Source of the DNA: Lactiplantibacillus plajomi
GTDB taxonomy: Bacteria; Bacillota; Bacilli; Lactobacillales; Lactobacillaceae
Reading direction: 5' to 3'
Length of the DNA stretch: 58,531 nucleotides
Assembly (NCBI RefSeq): GCF_005405405.1
Contig: NZ_BJDZ01000017.1
Location: 1 to 58,531, forward strand
Part shown: positions 15,976 to 25,201 of the stretch, piece after piece
How positions within the stretch are numbered: position 1 is the stretch's first letter
Layout of the letters: the number at the start of each line of letters is the position of its first letter
The notes under the pieces: generated by a model
Databases searched by the model: none
The model's input: only the letters and a program-made list of their open reading frames with translations
What the model was told of the DNA's origin: nothing
Program-made: the position numbers and the translations under genes

Positions 15976-16827
15976 GTGAAAAAAATTGAACGTGGCATGC
16001 AGTTTGTGGCGGCTAACGTTGACCGGTTTCGCTGCTTAGTTTGCGGGGCGGCCTATACGAGCGTGGCCGACCACAGCTTGCACTGTCCCAACGGTCACCA
16101 GCTCGACTTTTCCAAGAAGGGGACGCTGTACTTTTTGACCCACCAGGTACAGAGTGAATACGACGCGGACATGTTAGCCGCGCGCCGGCGGGTGTTGCAA
16201 GCTGGCTTCTTTGGCCCAATCGTAACGGCCATCAACCAGGCGCTACCGGCGACCCCACAACGAATTTTAGATATTGGGAGTGGTGAGGGGACCCCGCTCG
16301 CCCAGTTACTAGAGCAGCACGCTAACGCTGAGGACGTCGGGATTGGCTTTGATATTAGTAAGGCCGGCGTCAACTTAGCAACTCAACTGACGACCCCGGC
16401 GTATTACTGTGTGGCGGACTTAGCCCAGTTACCGTTCACGGACGACGCCTTTACGGCTATCATGGACGTATTTTCACCGTCAGCCTACGCCGAATTTGAG
16501 CGGGTGCTAGCTCCCGGTGGTCAGTTACTGAAAGTCGTGCCGAATCCGGAATATTTGGTCGAACTGCGGCACTTATTATTTGAACCGACTGACCGCCAGT
16601 ATCAGTACGATAACCAACGGGTACTGGATCTTTTTCATCAGCATTATCCGACCGCGACGGTGCAACGGATTCGTTACGCTTTTGACCTGACTAACGTGGC
16701 GTTTGAGGATCTACTGGTCATGACGCCGCTACACTGGGGCGCAACGGCCGCTAGTTTGGCTGCGGCCAAGTCACAAGGGTTAGACCGGATCACCGTGGAC
16801 GTCAGTCTATTAATAACAAAAAACTGA
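15976..16827 (+). CDS. rlmA: 23S rRNA (guanine) methyltransferase RlmA family
   Basis: 283 residues. The N-terminal zinc module is C20-x2-C23 ... C37-x4-H (RCLVCGAAY, LHCPNGHQLDFSKKG), and the SAM-binding motif I is RILDIGSGEGTPL at about 95-107. Gram-positive RlmA(II) methylates G748 of 23S rRNA in the exit tunnel, next to the macrolide site; E. coli RlmA(I) methylates G745. Start is GTG 15976 with GGGTGAG upstream; the ATG eight codons in is an alternative without a ribosome site. It is monocistronic. Confidence 0.9.
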   Translation: MKKIERGMQFVAANVDRFRCLVCGAAYTSVADHSLHCPNGHQLDFSKKGTLYFLTHQVQSEYDADMLAARRRVLQAGFFGPIVTAINQALPATPQRILDIGSGEGTPLAQLLEQHANAEDVGIGFDISKAGVNLATQLTTPAYYCVADLAQLPFTDDAFTAIMDVFSPSAYAEFERVLAPGGQLLKVVPNPEYLVELRHLLFEPTDRQYQYDNQRVLDLFHQHYPTATVQRIRYAFDLTNVAFEDLLVMTPLHWGATAASLAAAKSQGLDRITVDVSLLITKN

Positions 16828-16936
16828 TAGACCAAGCTTGCATCATCTATAAGTGGGTGTTAAGATAACCCATGAGAAATCGTTTGGTAGTTAACATCGA
16901 TCAACGTCGTTGGTGACTACCGAGTTGTACTTCATT

Positions 16937-16982
16937 AACGTAGCGTTTCGCCGTGCCCACACCGAAATACTACGTTTTTTTA
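16937..16982 (+). terminator. Terminator after rlmA
   Basis: AACGTAG/CTACGTT outer stem with an inner TTTCG/CGAAA stem, then a T-run to 16982. It lies about 110 bp after the rlmA stop. The 16828-16936 stretch holds no recognisable gene. Confidence 0.7.
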
Positions 16983-16994
16983 ATATCAAAAATT

Positions 16995-17036
16995 AAAGCG
17001 CACTGAAAAATCGTTTCGGATTTTTCGATGCGCTTT
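16995..17036 (-). terminator. Terminator of brnQ
   Basis: AAAGCGCA and GAAAAATC pair with GATTTTTC and TGCGCTTT across a small internal mismatch. It is placed directly after the brnQ stop on the minus strand. Confidence 0.8.
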
Positions 17037-17043
17037 TAAGTCG

Positions 17044-18384
17044 TTAATGATGGGTGATCGGTCGGCGACTGATTAGAATACCAATAATCAGGCCAATCAG
17101 AGCGGGAACCGTCCAACCGAGTCCCAACGCGGCTAACGGTAAACGGGCGTTTAAGCTGATTAAGAATTGGGCCCAAGTTTTGGTCGCCAGTCCCCGCGGG
17201 AGGGCGTTGACTCCGGCTAAAATGGCGGGAATCAGTGTCCAAGCGGTGGTCATGGCGAATAGCCGGCGTGAGGTCCCCAACCACGGTGAACAGACGGCCA
17301 AAATAATGAGTACGATGGCGAGCGGGTAAAGCAGCATTAAGATTGGTGTTGAATATTGAATCAACTGGGTCAACCCCGCGTTGGCCAGAATGGCCGGTAA
17401 GCCGCACGCTAAAATGATGAGCCAGCGGTAGCCGATCTTTGGAAAAATACCGTGGAGGGTTTCCCCGAACGCGCTGGTCAAGCCAATTGCGGTTTTTAAA
17501 CAGGCGATGATGACGATCAAGGCGAGCAGGACGTTTCCTAACGGACCAAAATAGTAAGCGGCGATTTGGGCGAGCGTGATGCCACCATTTTCGGCCGCGG
17601 TGAACTGACCGAGACTCATGGTCCCAATCACGGCAAGTCCGGCGTAAATCAGGCCCATTAAGGACATACTGATAACGCCCGCTTTAATCGTGCCGCTGGC
17701 GATTTGAGTCGGATCATCAATCCCGAGGTCGCGGATGGCGTCAATGACGACGATGCCAAAGGCCAGTGAGGCTAACGCGTCCATCGTGTTATAGCCTTCG
17801 GTAAACCCGGTTAGGAGTGGGGCGCTAGCGTAGGCACCGCGGGCCGCGGTCTGCAAATTTCCCATTGGGCGAACTAGCGCGACCAGCATGAGTGCGCCGA
17901 GCAGGATCAAAAATAGCGGTGTGAGCCACTTACCAACGTAGGTCAAAATTTTACCGGGCCGGCGCGCCAACGCCCAGGTTGCCCCGAAGAAAAGTAGCGA
18001 AAAGAGGAGTAGGGCGAGAGTCTGATGGTTGGTCGCGATGAACGGCGCCAAGCCAATTTGAAAGGCGGTCGTGGCTAAGCGCGGCATCGCGAATAACGGC
18101 CCGAGTGTCAGGTACAAAATGACGGTGAAACCGTACGCGTACGGCCGGCTAACCCGGGCGGCCAGGTCGAAGACGCCGTTGCTGCGCGTCAGCCCCATCC
18201 CAATCACCCCGAGTAGCGGCAGGCCAATCCCGGTGATCAGCAGGCCGACAATCGCACGGCCAACGTTTTGGCCGGCTTGCTGACCGAGAAAAATTGGAAA
18301 AATCAAGTTACCAGCGCCAAAAAAGAGGCCGAATAACATCGTTCCGATGAAGAGTAAATTCCGTCCGGATAAACGGTTGTGCAT
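17044..18384 (-). CDS. brnQ: Branched-chain amino acid:cation symporter BrnQ
   Basis: 446 residues with about 12 hydrophobic segments. The family signature is at the N-terminus (LFIGTMLFGLFFGAGNLIFP, residues about 11-30). It imports leucine, isoleucine and valine driven by Na+ or H+. Length is normal. Start ATG 18384 has only GGGAT upstream. It is a single gene. I found no clear CodY box upstream. Confidence 0.94.
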   Translation of the reverse strand: MHNRLSGRNLLFIGTMLFGLFFGAGNLIFPIFLGQQAGQNVGRAIVGLLITGIGLPLLGVIGMGLTRSNGVFDLAARVSRPYAYGFTVILYLTLGPLFAMPRLATTAFQIGLAPFIATNHQTLALLLFSLLFFGATWALARRPGKILTYVGKWLTPLFLILLGALMLVALVRPMGNLQTAARGAYASAPLLTGFTEGYNTMDALASLAFGIVVIDAIRDLGIDDPTQIASGTIKAGVISMSLMGLIYAGLAVIGTMSLGQFTAAENGGITLAQIAAYYFGPLGNVLLALIVIIACLKTAIGLTSAFGETLHGIFPKIGYRWLIILACGLPAILANAGLTQLIQYSTPILMLLYPLAIVLIILAVCSPWLGTSRRLFAMTTAWTLIPAILAGVNALPRGLATKTWAQFLISLNARLPLAALGLGWTVPALIGLIIGILISRRPITHH

Positions 18385-18650
18385 GTTATCCCAACTTTCA
18401 ATGTAGGTTTGATGAAGCTTGTAACTTAAAAGCTTAGCATGAAATGGCGAGAAGTTAATGAGAAGTGGCTAAAAAGTACCGGTGGGTCCGAAATTGAGCA
18501 CGTCATTAACCGTCAGCTTGATTTCGATATTGCCACTGGTTTAAATCATTATCAGGACGGGTACCTATCCGCGCCGGAATCACGTATTTAGCCGCTTTAG
18601 GACTAACCGGCAAGGCGGAAAGTTGCCACTCGGACTTGACCGATTGCAGA
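18385..18650. other. Intergenic stretch without a recognised gene
   Basis: Between brnQ and the terminator of the Rossmann-fold gene. A 68-codon minus-strand frame crosses it but begins inside that gene, reads through the terminator and has no ribosome site. Its tail has coding-like composition (about residues 34-62), so a decayed gene end is possible. Confidence 0.35.
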
Positions 18651-18678
18651 AAAAAAGCCGTGACGTTGATCACGGCTT
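18651..18678 (-). terminator. Terminator of the Rossmann-fold oxidoreductase gene
   Basis: Perfect stem AAGCCGTGA/TCACGGCTT with loop CGTTGA. The plus-strand A-run before it is the T-run of the minus-strand transcript. Confidence 0.88.
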
Positions 18679-18695
18679 CTAGCTGAGCGTTAAAA

Positions 18696-19346
18696 TTATG
18701 CCTGGTTTGCAACCGTGAAGCGGGTCTGCTGGTGGTTAGGCTGTTCGATTTCGTCTAGTACGGCAACCGCCATGGTACCGCTGGTCGTAACGGAGTCACC
18801 GGCCGCGTTGACCAGTAGCTGGTCGTCACCTAAAAGGAGGCGACTTGCGGGTCCGGCGTGAAAATCAGCGGCGGGGGAGATCCCGACCCAGTTGACGTTT
18901 TTGACGGTTTGCAGGAAGGTCAGTTCGGCCAGTTGGTTTTGGGGAACGGCGATGAAGCTAGCCGCAGCCGGATCCTTTTCCAAGTCACGCACGAACAGGT
19001 GCTGGTCGGCACCGGTCCGTAAGCTACCGGCCCCGAGAATGAAGACGAGCCGGGGGCTGGTGGTTCCGCGTAGGCGTGCAACGAGTTGGGTCGCGAGGTC
19101 GACGTGCAGGTAGGCTTGGTCTGGTGGGCAGGCCATCGCGTCAACAACCACGTCGACGGCTTGTAAGTCCTTTGTGGTGAGTGCAAAGGCGTCGGTTGCC
19201 TTAGTCGTGAGGTTGGGGTTAGTTGGTAAAGTGGCCAATTTTTCTTCGGAACGGCCAATTGCCAGGACCCGGTGCCCGCGTTGAAGGGCTTCCTTAGTGA
19301 TGGCGGAACCAGCCATGCCGGTTGCGCCGATGATCATGATGTTCAT
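18696..19346 (-). CDS. NAD(P)-binding Rossmann-fold protein (NmrA/SDR-like)
   Basis: 216 residues. The dinucleotide-binding motif GATGMAG is at 7-13 and an acidic/basic turn (AIGRSEEKL) follows the second strand, favouring NADP. It belongs to the atypical SDR/NAD(P)H-epimerase-like group; no Tyr-x3-Lys catalytic motif is evident. The substrate is unknown. Such proteins in lactobacilli are often annotated as stress-related epimerase/dehydratases. ATG 19346 has AAGGAGTG upstream. It is monocistronic. Confidence 0.75.
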   Translation of the reverse strand: MNIMIIGATGMAGSAITKEALQRGHRVLAIGRSEEKLATLPTNPNLTTKATDAFALTTKDLQAVDVVVDAMACPPDQAYLHVDLATQLVARLRGTTSPRLVFILGAGSLRTGADQHLFVRDLEKDPAAASFIAVPQNQLAELTFLQTVKNVNWVGISPAADFHAGPASRLLLGDDQLLVNAAGDSVTTSGTMAVAVLDEIEQPNHQQTRFTVANQA

Positions 19347-19497
19347 TAAACGTCACTCCTTACTTTTAGTCAGTGATTAGTATAAACGAGTTGACCGGTT
19401 ATTTCGAGCAATAAGCCTTTGTTAAGGGCTAGGCGCTCGTTGCTTGAACATGGTATGATAGCAAGGGAAAACTATTTCGAGATAGAGGAAGATTATT

Positions 19498-20010
19498 TTG
19501 ACAAACCATATTGCATTATTTGAACCATTGATGCCCGCTAACACGGGTAATATTGCCCGGACCTGTGCCGGGACGGATACGGTCCTACACCTGATCGAAC
19601 CCTTAGGCTTTAAGATCGATGATAAGCATTTAAAACGGGCCGGTTTGGATTACTGGGATAGTGTCGACGTTCGGATGCACGCGGACTTACCCGCGTTTAT
19701 TGAAAGCATCCCAGATTTGAACCAGCTGTACTTAGTGTCGAAGTTTGCGAACCACGATTATAGTGACGTTGATTATAGTGATACTAGCAAGGACCACTAC
19801 TTCTTATTTGGCAAGGAAACCACCGGCTTGCCGGAACCGTTTATGCGCCGGTACCCGGAAAAAGCCATTCGGATTCCGCAGGACGATTCGCACATTCGGG
19901 CGTTGAACCTGTCGAATTCGGCGGCGATTGTCATTTACGAAGCGTTGCGTCAGCAGGGCTTCCCGAACTTGGAACGGTCACACCAGTACGAAAACGATAA
20001 ATTAAAATAA
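19498..20010 (+). CDS. trmL: tRNA (cytidine/uridine-34 2'-O) methyltransferase TrmL
   Basis: 170 residues of the SPOUT family. The N-terminal HIALFEPLMPANTGNIARTC block and the C-terminal knot with FGKETTGLPE and RALNLSNSAAIV match TrmL/CspR. It 2'-O-methylates the wobble base of Leu tRNAs. The reading frame starts at TTG 19498 after AGAGGAAG, and no in-frame ATG lies upstream. It is probably monocistronic, with a terminator 29 bp downstream. Confidence 0.93.
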   Translation: MTNHIALFEPLMPANTGNIARTCAGTDTVLHLIEPLGFKIDDKHLKRAGLDYWDSVDVRMHADLPAFIESIPDLNQLYLVSKFANHDYSDVDYSDTSKDHYFLFGKETTGLPEPFMRRYPEKAIRIPQDDSHIRALNLSNSAAIVIYEALRQQGFPNLERSHQYENDKLK

Positions 20011-20038
20011 CGTGGCCGGCTACCGGAACCGTTGCGCC

Positions 20039-20067
20039 AAAGCGCGTCTTCAGCAGGCGCGCTTTTT
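20039..20067 (+). terminator. Terminator of trmL
   Basis: 8-bp stem AAAGCGCG/CGCGCTTT followed by five T. Confidence 0.75.
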
Positions 20068-20115
20068 AGGTGGCCGGGGCGCATGAAGACGACGTTAGTG
20101 AAAGGATGAAGAGAA

Positions 20116-22467
20116 GTGGCGCGTAAACGAACGACAACTAAAAAACGACGACCGGCAGCTAAAAAGGTGGCTAAGCGTCAAATGACGGCTAACGTGGTTG
20201 GCCTTATCGGCGTGTTGATCACCTTGTTAGCCCTGTTCCAACTCGGGTTGGTCGGGGGGTTCTTTGCCGAGTGTTTTCGGCTGATTGCCGGTAATGCCAG
20301 TCTGGTCTTGGCCGGGTTGACCTTGTTAGTTGCGGGTTACCTGATGATTTTTGGTCGTTGGCCGCGTTTAACCTGGCGCTGGTGGACGGGTGGCAATTTA
20401 ATCCTATTTAGTAGCTTGGTCTTACTGGAAATCGGGACCTTTAACCGGCTTAACCGCCACACGGAATTTGTCAGCACGACCTGGAGCTTGATTAAAAACG
20501 ACTTTGCAACCGGTGGTCGTACCAGTGACCTGGGTGGCGGGCTCATCGGCGCACTTGGCTACGCGGTGACCTACCCGTTGTTTGCCAACGTCGGCACGGT
20601 GATCATTGCAACGATGCTGATCATTGCCGGGGTGTTCATTACCTTTAATTTGCCGTTTCACGAGACGGTCCAAGTTGTCCGTGAAGGCTTAGTCACGGCT
20701 GGTCAGCACGTCGCACAAGGTTATGACTGGTTAGCCCGCAAAACGCGGGTTCAAATTGCTCGCTGGCGGGCGCACCAGCAAATTAAACAAAATCAGCAGA
20801 CGCCGCCCAAACCGCAACCAGCGCCTGAACCCGAACCGGTGGCACCAAAATCGCAAGCACCGGCTTCACAAGCCCCAGTGGCGACCGCGCCACGGTCGGA
20901 CGTAAACATTACGGTGGCCAGCGACCAAAAACCGGCTACCAGTGACGCGCCAGCTTCGGAAGCGGCGGCTGCGAGCGATGACGAGGATTTGCTAGGGACC
21001 CAAGCGGTCGATGATGCGAATTACACGCTACCGTCTTCGGAATTGCTGACTAAGATTCCGAAAACTGACCAGAGTGCCGAGTACGCGACGATTGAAAGCA
21101 ATTCGGAAAAGTTGAAAACAACCTTAGCTAGCTTTGGCGTGCAAGTCGAAGTTAAACACGTGAGTCTAGGCCCTTCGGTGACCAAGTACGAATTACACCC
21201 GGCGGTCGGCGTTAAGGTCAGCAAGGTCGTTAACTTGGCGGATGACCTCGCCCTGGCGCTAGCGGCTAAGGATTTACGGATCGAAGCGCCGATTCCGGGG
21301 AAGTCGTTGATTGGGATTGAAGTGCCGAACAAGCAGATTTCAACGGTGTCGTTCCGCGATATCGTTGAGGCTCAGCCGGCGCACCCAACGAAACCGTTGG
21401 CGGTGCCGTTGGGACGCGACGTTTCCGGTAACCTGGTCGTCGCGGACCTAGCGAAGATGCCGCACTTGCTAATTGCCGGTTCGACTGGGAGTGGGAAATC
21501 GGTGGCAATTAACGTGATGATTACCGGCTTACTGATGAACACCAAGCCCAACCAGGTCAAATTTATGCTAATCGATCCGAAGAAGGTGGAATTAGGAGTC
21601 TATAACGGGATTCCCCACCTACTGACACCGGTGGTTACCGAACCGAAGAAGGCGGCGCGGGCGCTTCATAAAGTGGTGGCAGAAATGGAACGGCGCTACG
21701 AACTATTTGCGGATTCGAAGCAGCGTAATATGCAGGGCTACAACCAGTATATTCGCCAGCAGAACGCCGCCGATGGCAAGCAGCGACCAGTTTTGCCGTA
21801 CATCGTAGTCATCGTGGACGAATTGGCCGACTTAATGATGGTGACCTCCAGTGAAGTCGAAGACGCGATTATCCGGCTAGGGCAGATGGCCCGGGCCGCC
21901 GGGATTCACATGATCTTAGCGACCCAACGGCCCTCGGTCGACGTGATTACCGGGCTGATCAAAGCTAACGTGCCGTCACGGATGGCCTTCGCGGTTTCTA
22001 GCGGGACGGATTCACGGACGATCATTGATAGCAACGGTGCCGAAAAGTTACTTGGCCGTGGGGACATGCTCTACCAACCGATGGGGATGAATAAGCCGCT
22101 TCGGGTGCAAGGGGCGTACGTCTCCGATCACGACGTGGAACAAGTCGTGAACTTCATTAAAGAACAGCAGACGGCCGAATACGATGACAGTATGCTGGTT
22201 AAAGACGATGAACCGGAAGAAAGTGGTGACCCGCGCGACGGCGAAGACGAGTACTATGCCGAAGCCGTCGAACTGGTTACGGATCAACAGTCGGCCAGCG
22301 TCTCGATGCTGCAACGGCGCTTCCGAATCGGTTACAACCGGGCGGCCCGCATTGTTGATGAGATGGAAGAACGCGGCGTGGTCGGCCCGTCCGAAGGGAG
22401 CAAACCGCGCAAAGTCTACCGCCAAAAACCGGCGGAAGACGCTCCCGCGGATGATTCCCAAACTTAA
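20116..22467 (+). CDS. ftsK: FtsK/SpoIIIE DNA translocase
   Basis: 783 residues. Four to five membrane segments fall within about residues 25-182. A Pro/Gln/Ala-rich linker covers about 225-295. The RecA-like motor carries Walker A GSTGSGKS at 455-462 and the [11 protein letters not shown] Walker B. A C-terminal gamma winged-helix domain (about 710-775) reads KOPS-type polar sequences. It pumps chromosome dimers or trapped DNA through the closing septum. The start is GTG 20116. It stands alone and is not linked to the dcw promoter downstream. Confidence 0.96.
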   Translation: MARKRTTTKKRRPAAKKVAKRQMTANVVGLIGVLITLLALFQLGLVGGFFAECFRLIAGNASLVLAGLTLLVAGYLMIFGRWPRLTWRWWTGGNLILFSSLVLLEIGTFNRLNRHTEFVSTTWSLIKNDFATGGRTSDLGGGLIGALGYAVTYPLFANVGTVIIATMLIIAGVFITFNLPFHETVQVVREGLVTAGQHVAQGYDWLARKTRVQIARWRAHQQIKQNQQTPPKPQPAPEPEPVAPKSQAPASQAPVATAPRSDVNITVASDQKPATSDAPASEAAAASDDEDLLGTQAVDDANYTLPSSELLTKIPKTDQSAEYATIESNSEKLKTTLASFGVQVEVKHVSLGPSVTKYELHPAVGVKVSKVVNLADDLALALAAKDLRIEAPIPGKSLIGIEVPNKQISTVSFRDIVEAQPAHPTKPLAVPLGRDVSGNLVVADLAKMPHLLIAGSTGSGKSVAINVMITGLLMNTKPNQVKFMLIDPKKVELGVYNGIPHLLTPVVTEPKKAARALHKVVAEMERRYELFADSKQRNMQGYNQYIRQQNAADGKQRPVLPYIVVIVDELADLMMVTSSEVEDAIIRLGQMARAAGIHMILATQRPSVDVITGLIKANVPSRMAFAVSSGTDSRTIIDSNGAEKLLGRGDMLYQPMGMNKPLRVQGAYVSDHDVEQVVNFIKEQQTAEYDDSMLVKDDEPEESGDPRDGEDEYYAEAVELVTDQQSASVSMLQRRFRIGYNRAARIVDEMEERGVVGPSEGSKPRKVYRQKPAEDAPADDSQT

Positions 22468-22474
22468 TTAGCCT

Positions 22475-22532
22475 AAACTAAAAGCGACGGCCCTCAGAAA
22501 AACTACTTTCTGAGGACCGTCGCTTTTAGTTT
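22475..22532 (+). terminator. Bidirectional terminator between ftsK and the DUF4044 gene
   Basis: A roughly 26-bp stem, AAACTAAAAGCGACGG... with its complement, has a single C-A mismatch and a 5-nt loop. It lies between convergent genes. Confidence 0.88.
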
Positions 22533-22542
22533 GTTGTTCGGG

Positions 22543-22665
22543 CTAGCCGAAGTTCATCAGGCCGAGTGAATAGAGCGCAGTGAGGACCAGCGAGCCAACC
22601 GTGGCCAGGATCATCAACCACACCACAACCATGGTGATCTTTTGAAACGTTGATTTTTTCTTCAT
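22543..22665 (-). CDS. DUF4044 family membrane microprotein
   Basis: 40 residues beginning MKKKSTFQKITMVVVWLM, with a basic N-terminus and a single transmembrane helix at about 12-34. This matches the DUF4044 family of lactobacilli, which lies near mraZ in many genomes. The function is unknown. The ATG at 22665 has a poor ribosome site. An in-frame ATG 13 codons earlier (22704) would add a Cys-containing segment and also lacks a good site, so the start is uncertain. It is divergent from the DUF3397 gene and convergent with ftsK. Confidence 0.75.
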   Translation of the reverse strand: MKKKSTFQKITMVVVWLMILATVGSLVLTALYSLGLMNFG

Positions 22666-22782
22666 TAGGATAATTGCACCACACTTTTTAAGTAATTCTT
22701 CCATAGTTTAACTTGGAATCAGCTTTTTTTCAAATAAATTCTTGAAGATTAACGGGTACGGGCACCGATCACCAGCTGAGCA

Positions 22783-22811
22783 TTGAAAAGGCGGGAAACA
22801 ATCACTATAAT
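22783..22811 (+). promoter_or_regulatory. Strong promoter upstream of the DUF3397 gene
   Basis: TTGAAA at 22783-22788 and TATAAT at 22806-22811, 17-bp spacer, 23 bp before the start codon at 22835 with CGGAGGAAA between. Confidence 0.85.
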
Positions 22812-22834
22812 AAAACCGATACGGAGGAAACCAT

Positions 22835-23200
22835 ATGCAAGAATTATTCACGACCTGGTTCGGCCAAATTATTTTACTGGCGGCCGTCTCGGTGATTATA
22901 TTAGGCCTTCGCCGGGTTGGCCGCCGGATCTGGCCCCGCGGACTTGTTCTGATTGATTTTTGGCCACCGTTACTGATTGTGTTTACCCATTTTCTGACTC
23001 GCCAAGTAACGGATAGTTCGTTACTGCCCTACGAAGTCGTTTCGATGATGATCTTGGGAATCGGCCTGACCCTGATCGAGGGGCTTCAACGCGGTGAAGT
23101 TTTATACGGCCGGTTTTTTAAGCAGTATTGGCGATTATTGGATATTTTAACCATCGTGGTTTACCTGGTCGCCCTCATGATTCACTTGGTTTTTGAATAA
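22835..23200 (+). CDS. DUF3397 family membrane protein
   Basis: 121 residues with four hydrophobic segments (about 8-25, 38-57, 66-82, 98-119). It matches DUF3397, a small membrane protein of lactobacilli and relatives encoded immediately before mraZ. The function is unknown; the conserved place at the head of the division cluster suggests an envelope role. ATG 22835 follows GGAGGAAA. A strong terminator separates it from mraZ. Confidence 0.85.
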   Translation: MQELFTTWFGQIILLAAVSVIILGLRRVGRRIWPRGLVLIDFWPPLLIVFTHFLTRQVTDSSLLPYEVVSMMILGIGLTLIEGLQRGEVLYGRFFKQYWRLLDILTIVVYLVALMIHLVFE

Positions 23201-23227
23201 GGACTTTATTGGGATGATTCCCCACTG

Positions 23228-23267
23228 AGCCCCACCTAACGAATCGTCGTTAGGTGGGGCTTTTTTT
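23228..23267 (+). terminator. Terminator between the DUF3397 gene and mraZ
   Basis: Perfect 15-bp stem AGCCCCACCTAACGA/TCGTTAGGTGGGGCT, tetraloop ATCG, seven T. Confidence 0.93.
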
Positions 23268-23305
23268 GACATTTTGTTAACAATTTCGAAAAGTCTAAAA
23301 ACTAT

Positions 23306-23330
23306 GTGGTAGGAAGTGGGGGGGTGTGGT
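23306..23330 (+). promoter_or_regulatory. Candidate MraZ operator: three 10-bp-spaced GTGG repeats
   Basis: GTGGT (23306), GTGGG (23316) and GTGGT (23326) are spaced exactly 10 bp apart with 5-nt spacers, 39 bp before the mraZ start. E. coli MraZ binds TGGGN repeats with 5-nt spacers in its own promoter, so this fits autoregulation. The matching -10/-35 elements are not clear. Confidence 0.65.
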
Positions 23331-23368
23331 AGACTTGACTTATGTTTAATGAAAGGGGTTGACTGACC

Positions 23369-23806
23369 GTGGCAGCTAAGATGTTTTTTGGCGAATTTGA
23401 ACATGCGCTAGATGCTAAGGGTCGGTTAATTATCCCCGCCAAGTTTCGCGAGCTGCTGGGCGCGCAATTTGTGATCACCCGTGGGATGGATGGCTGTATT
23501 TTCGGTTATCCGGCCGAACGGTGGGCGACGTTGCAGGCACAGCTAGACGACCTGCCACTGACGAAAAAGGACGCGCGGGCGTTTGTCCGCTTCTTTTACT
23601 CGGCGGCAGCGGAATGCGAATTGGACAAGCAGGGGCGGGTCATGATTCCCGCGACCCTGCGAAGTTACGCTAAGTTAGAAAAAAAGTGCGTCATCGTTGG
23701 TGTATCGGACCGGTTTGAAATTTGGAGCGCCGCTAAGTGGCAAACCTTTGAAACCGAGACCGTCGCTAACTTTGATGAATTAGCCGAAAACTTGATTGAT
23801 TTTTGA
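23369..23806 (+). CDS. mraZ: MraZ, transcriptional regulator of the dcw cluster
   Basis: 145 residues with two SpoVT/AbrB-like MraZ domains (about 7-55 and 80-125; [20 protein letters not shown] and [17 protein letters not shown]). MraZ forms ring oligomers, binds GTGG-type repeats and controls mraZ, rsmH and later genes. The GTG at 23369 is about 11 nt from GAAAGGGG. An ATG four codons on matches the usual MFxGEFxH start but is too far from that site. First gene of the cluster after a terminator. Confidence 0.95.
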   Translation: MAAKMFFGEFEHALDAKGRLIIPAKFRELLGAQFVITRGMDGCIFGYPAERWATLQAQLDDLPLTKKDARAFVRFFYSAAAECELDKQGRVMIPATLRSYAKLEKKCVIVGVSDRFEIWSAAKWQTFETETVANFDELAENLIDF

Positions 23807-23840
23807 TTCATAAGGATTTAATGGGAAAGGGGGCGCACCC

Positions 23841-24797
23841 GTGGCCGAATTTGAACACATCACCGTCTTACTGCACGAAGCGGTAGCGGCGCTAAATATT
23901 GATCCCGCCGGCGTGTACGTTGATTGCACGTTGGGCGGAGGCGGGCATTCCCGCGAGATTTTGACCCAGTTAGGACCTGAGGGGCACCTTTTTAGTTTTG
24001 ATCAGGACCAAACGGCCATCGATTATAACCAGGAAAATCTGGCGAGCTACCTGGCTAGCGGACAGCTGACCTTCATTAAAAGTAACTTTGCAAATTTAAA
24101 AACGGCTTTAGCGGCCAAGGGCATCGACCACGTTGACGGGATCGTTTACGACCTCGGGGTTTCCTCGCCACAATTTGACGACGCCGAGCGCGGGTTTTCG
24201 TACCAGCACGACGCGCCGCTGGACATGCGGATGGACCAAAGCCAGGAACTTACCGCACAAACGGTGGTCAATACTTGGCCGTACGCCGACTTGGTTCGGA
24301 TTTTTTATCGCTACGGCGAAGAGAAGTTTTCTAAGCAGGTGGCCCGGGCAATCGAACGGGCTCGTGAGCGCCAACCAATTGAAACTACTGGTGAGTTGGT
24401 TGAATTAATTAAGGAAGCCATTCCGGCGCGCGCCCGGCGCACCGGTGGTCATCCCGCTAAGCGGGTTTTCCAAGCGATTCGCATCGCGGTCAATAACGAG
24501 CTCGGGGTTTTGGAAACGTCGCTGGAACAGGCCGTCGACTTATTAAACGTTCACGGTCGCGTCAGCGTCATCACCTTCCAGTCATTGGAAGACCGACTAG
24601 TTAAGACGATTTTTAAGGAACACAGTTCGTTACCCGAACTGCCACCCGGCTTACCGGTAGTTCCGGCCGAGTTACAACCGGATTACCGGTTGGTCAACCG
24701 CAAGCCGATCGTTCCGAGTGAAGAAGAAGTGGCCGCTAACCGGCGGGCTCGCAGCGCTAAGTTACGAGCAATCGAACGGTTACGGATGAAAGCATAA
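23841..24797 (+). CDS. rsmH: 16S rRNA (cytosine1402-N4) methyltransferase RsmH
   Basis: 318 residues. It starts [10 protein letters not shown], has the SAM-binding [14 protein letters not shown] motif (about 29-42), and ends with the basic [14 protein letters not shown]. It adds the N4-methyl group at C1402 in the ribosomal P site. GTG 23841 has AAAGGGGGCG upstream. It lies 34 bp after mraZ and 26 bp before ftsL in the same transcript. Confidence 0.96.
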   Translation: MAEFEHITVLLHEAVAALNIDPAGVYVDCTLGGGGHSREILTQLGPEGHLFSFDQDQTAIDYNQENLASYLASGQLTFIKSNFANLKTALAAKGIDHVDGIVYDLGVSSPQFDDAERGFSYQHDAPLDMRMDQSQELTAQTVVNTWPYADLVRIFYRYGEEKFSKQVARAIERARERQPIETTGELVELIKEAIPARARRTGGHPAKRVFQAIRIAVNNELGVLETSLEQAVDLLNVHGRVSVITFQSLEDRLVKTIFKEHSSLPELPPGLPVVPAELQPDYRLVNRKPIVPSEEEVAANRRARSAKLRAIERLRMKA

Positions 24798-24823
24798 ATT
24801 TGTGAATTAAGGAGTGAGTTAAA

Positions 24824-25201
24824 ATGGCCCAGAATGGATTGGCGCGGCAGCTTCCAGAGCAGCGTCCGCAAACGAACCCGGTACATAAACCCGTTGCAAG
24901 TCCTAATCCTGCAAGCCAGACGAAGCGGGTCCCATTTTCCGCGTTTGAAAAGTGCTTGTGTGTGACGTTTAGTTTAGTGGTTTTGGCGATGGCAATCATG
25001 TTGGTTTCCGCCAACATTGCGATTGGCAATTCACAGGATAACTTGCAAACGGTCCAGACGAAGGTGACCAAGGTTCAGGACAACAACACTTCCGCCACGC
25101 AGCAAATTAACGAACTTTCGAGTCGCAGCCGGTTAAATAAGGTTGCGAAGAAGTACGGACTTTCGCTAAATAACGCTAACATAAGGAATGTTTACAAATG
25201 A
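24824..25201 (+). CDS. ftsL: Cell division protein FtsL
   Basis: 125 residues. A cytosolic Gln/Pro-rich N-terminus is followed by one membrane helix at about 44-66 and an extracytoplasmic coiled coil (about 75-110). FtsL forms a complex with DivIC and DivIB and activates Pbp2B at the septum. The fast-evolving sequence is identified from topology, length and position. It overlaps pbp2B by 4 nt (ATGA). Confidence 0.9.
   Translation: MAQNGLARQLPEQRPQTNPVHKPVASPNPASQTKRVPFSAFEKCLCVTFSLVVLAMAIMLVSANIAIGNSQDNLQTVQTKVTKVQDNNTSATQQINELSSRSRLNKVAKKYGLSLNNANIRNVYK

Noticed and set aside
18506-18712. 68-codon minus-strand frame between brnQ and the Rossmann-fold gene
   Set aside because: It starts inside the neighbouring gene in another frame and crosses that gene's terminator.
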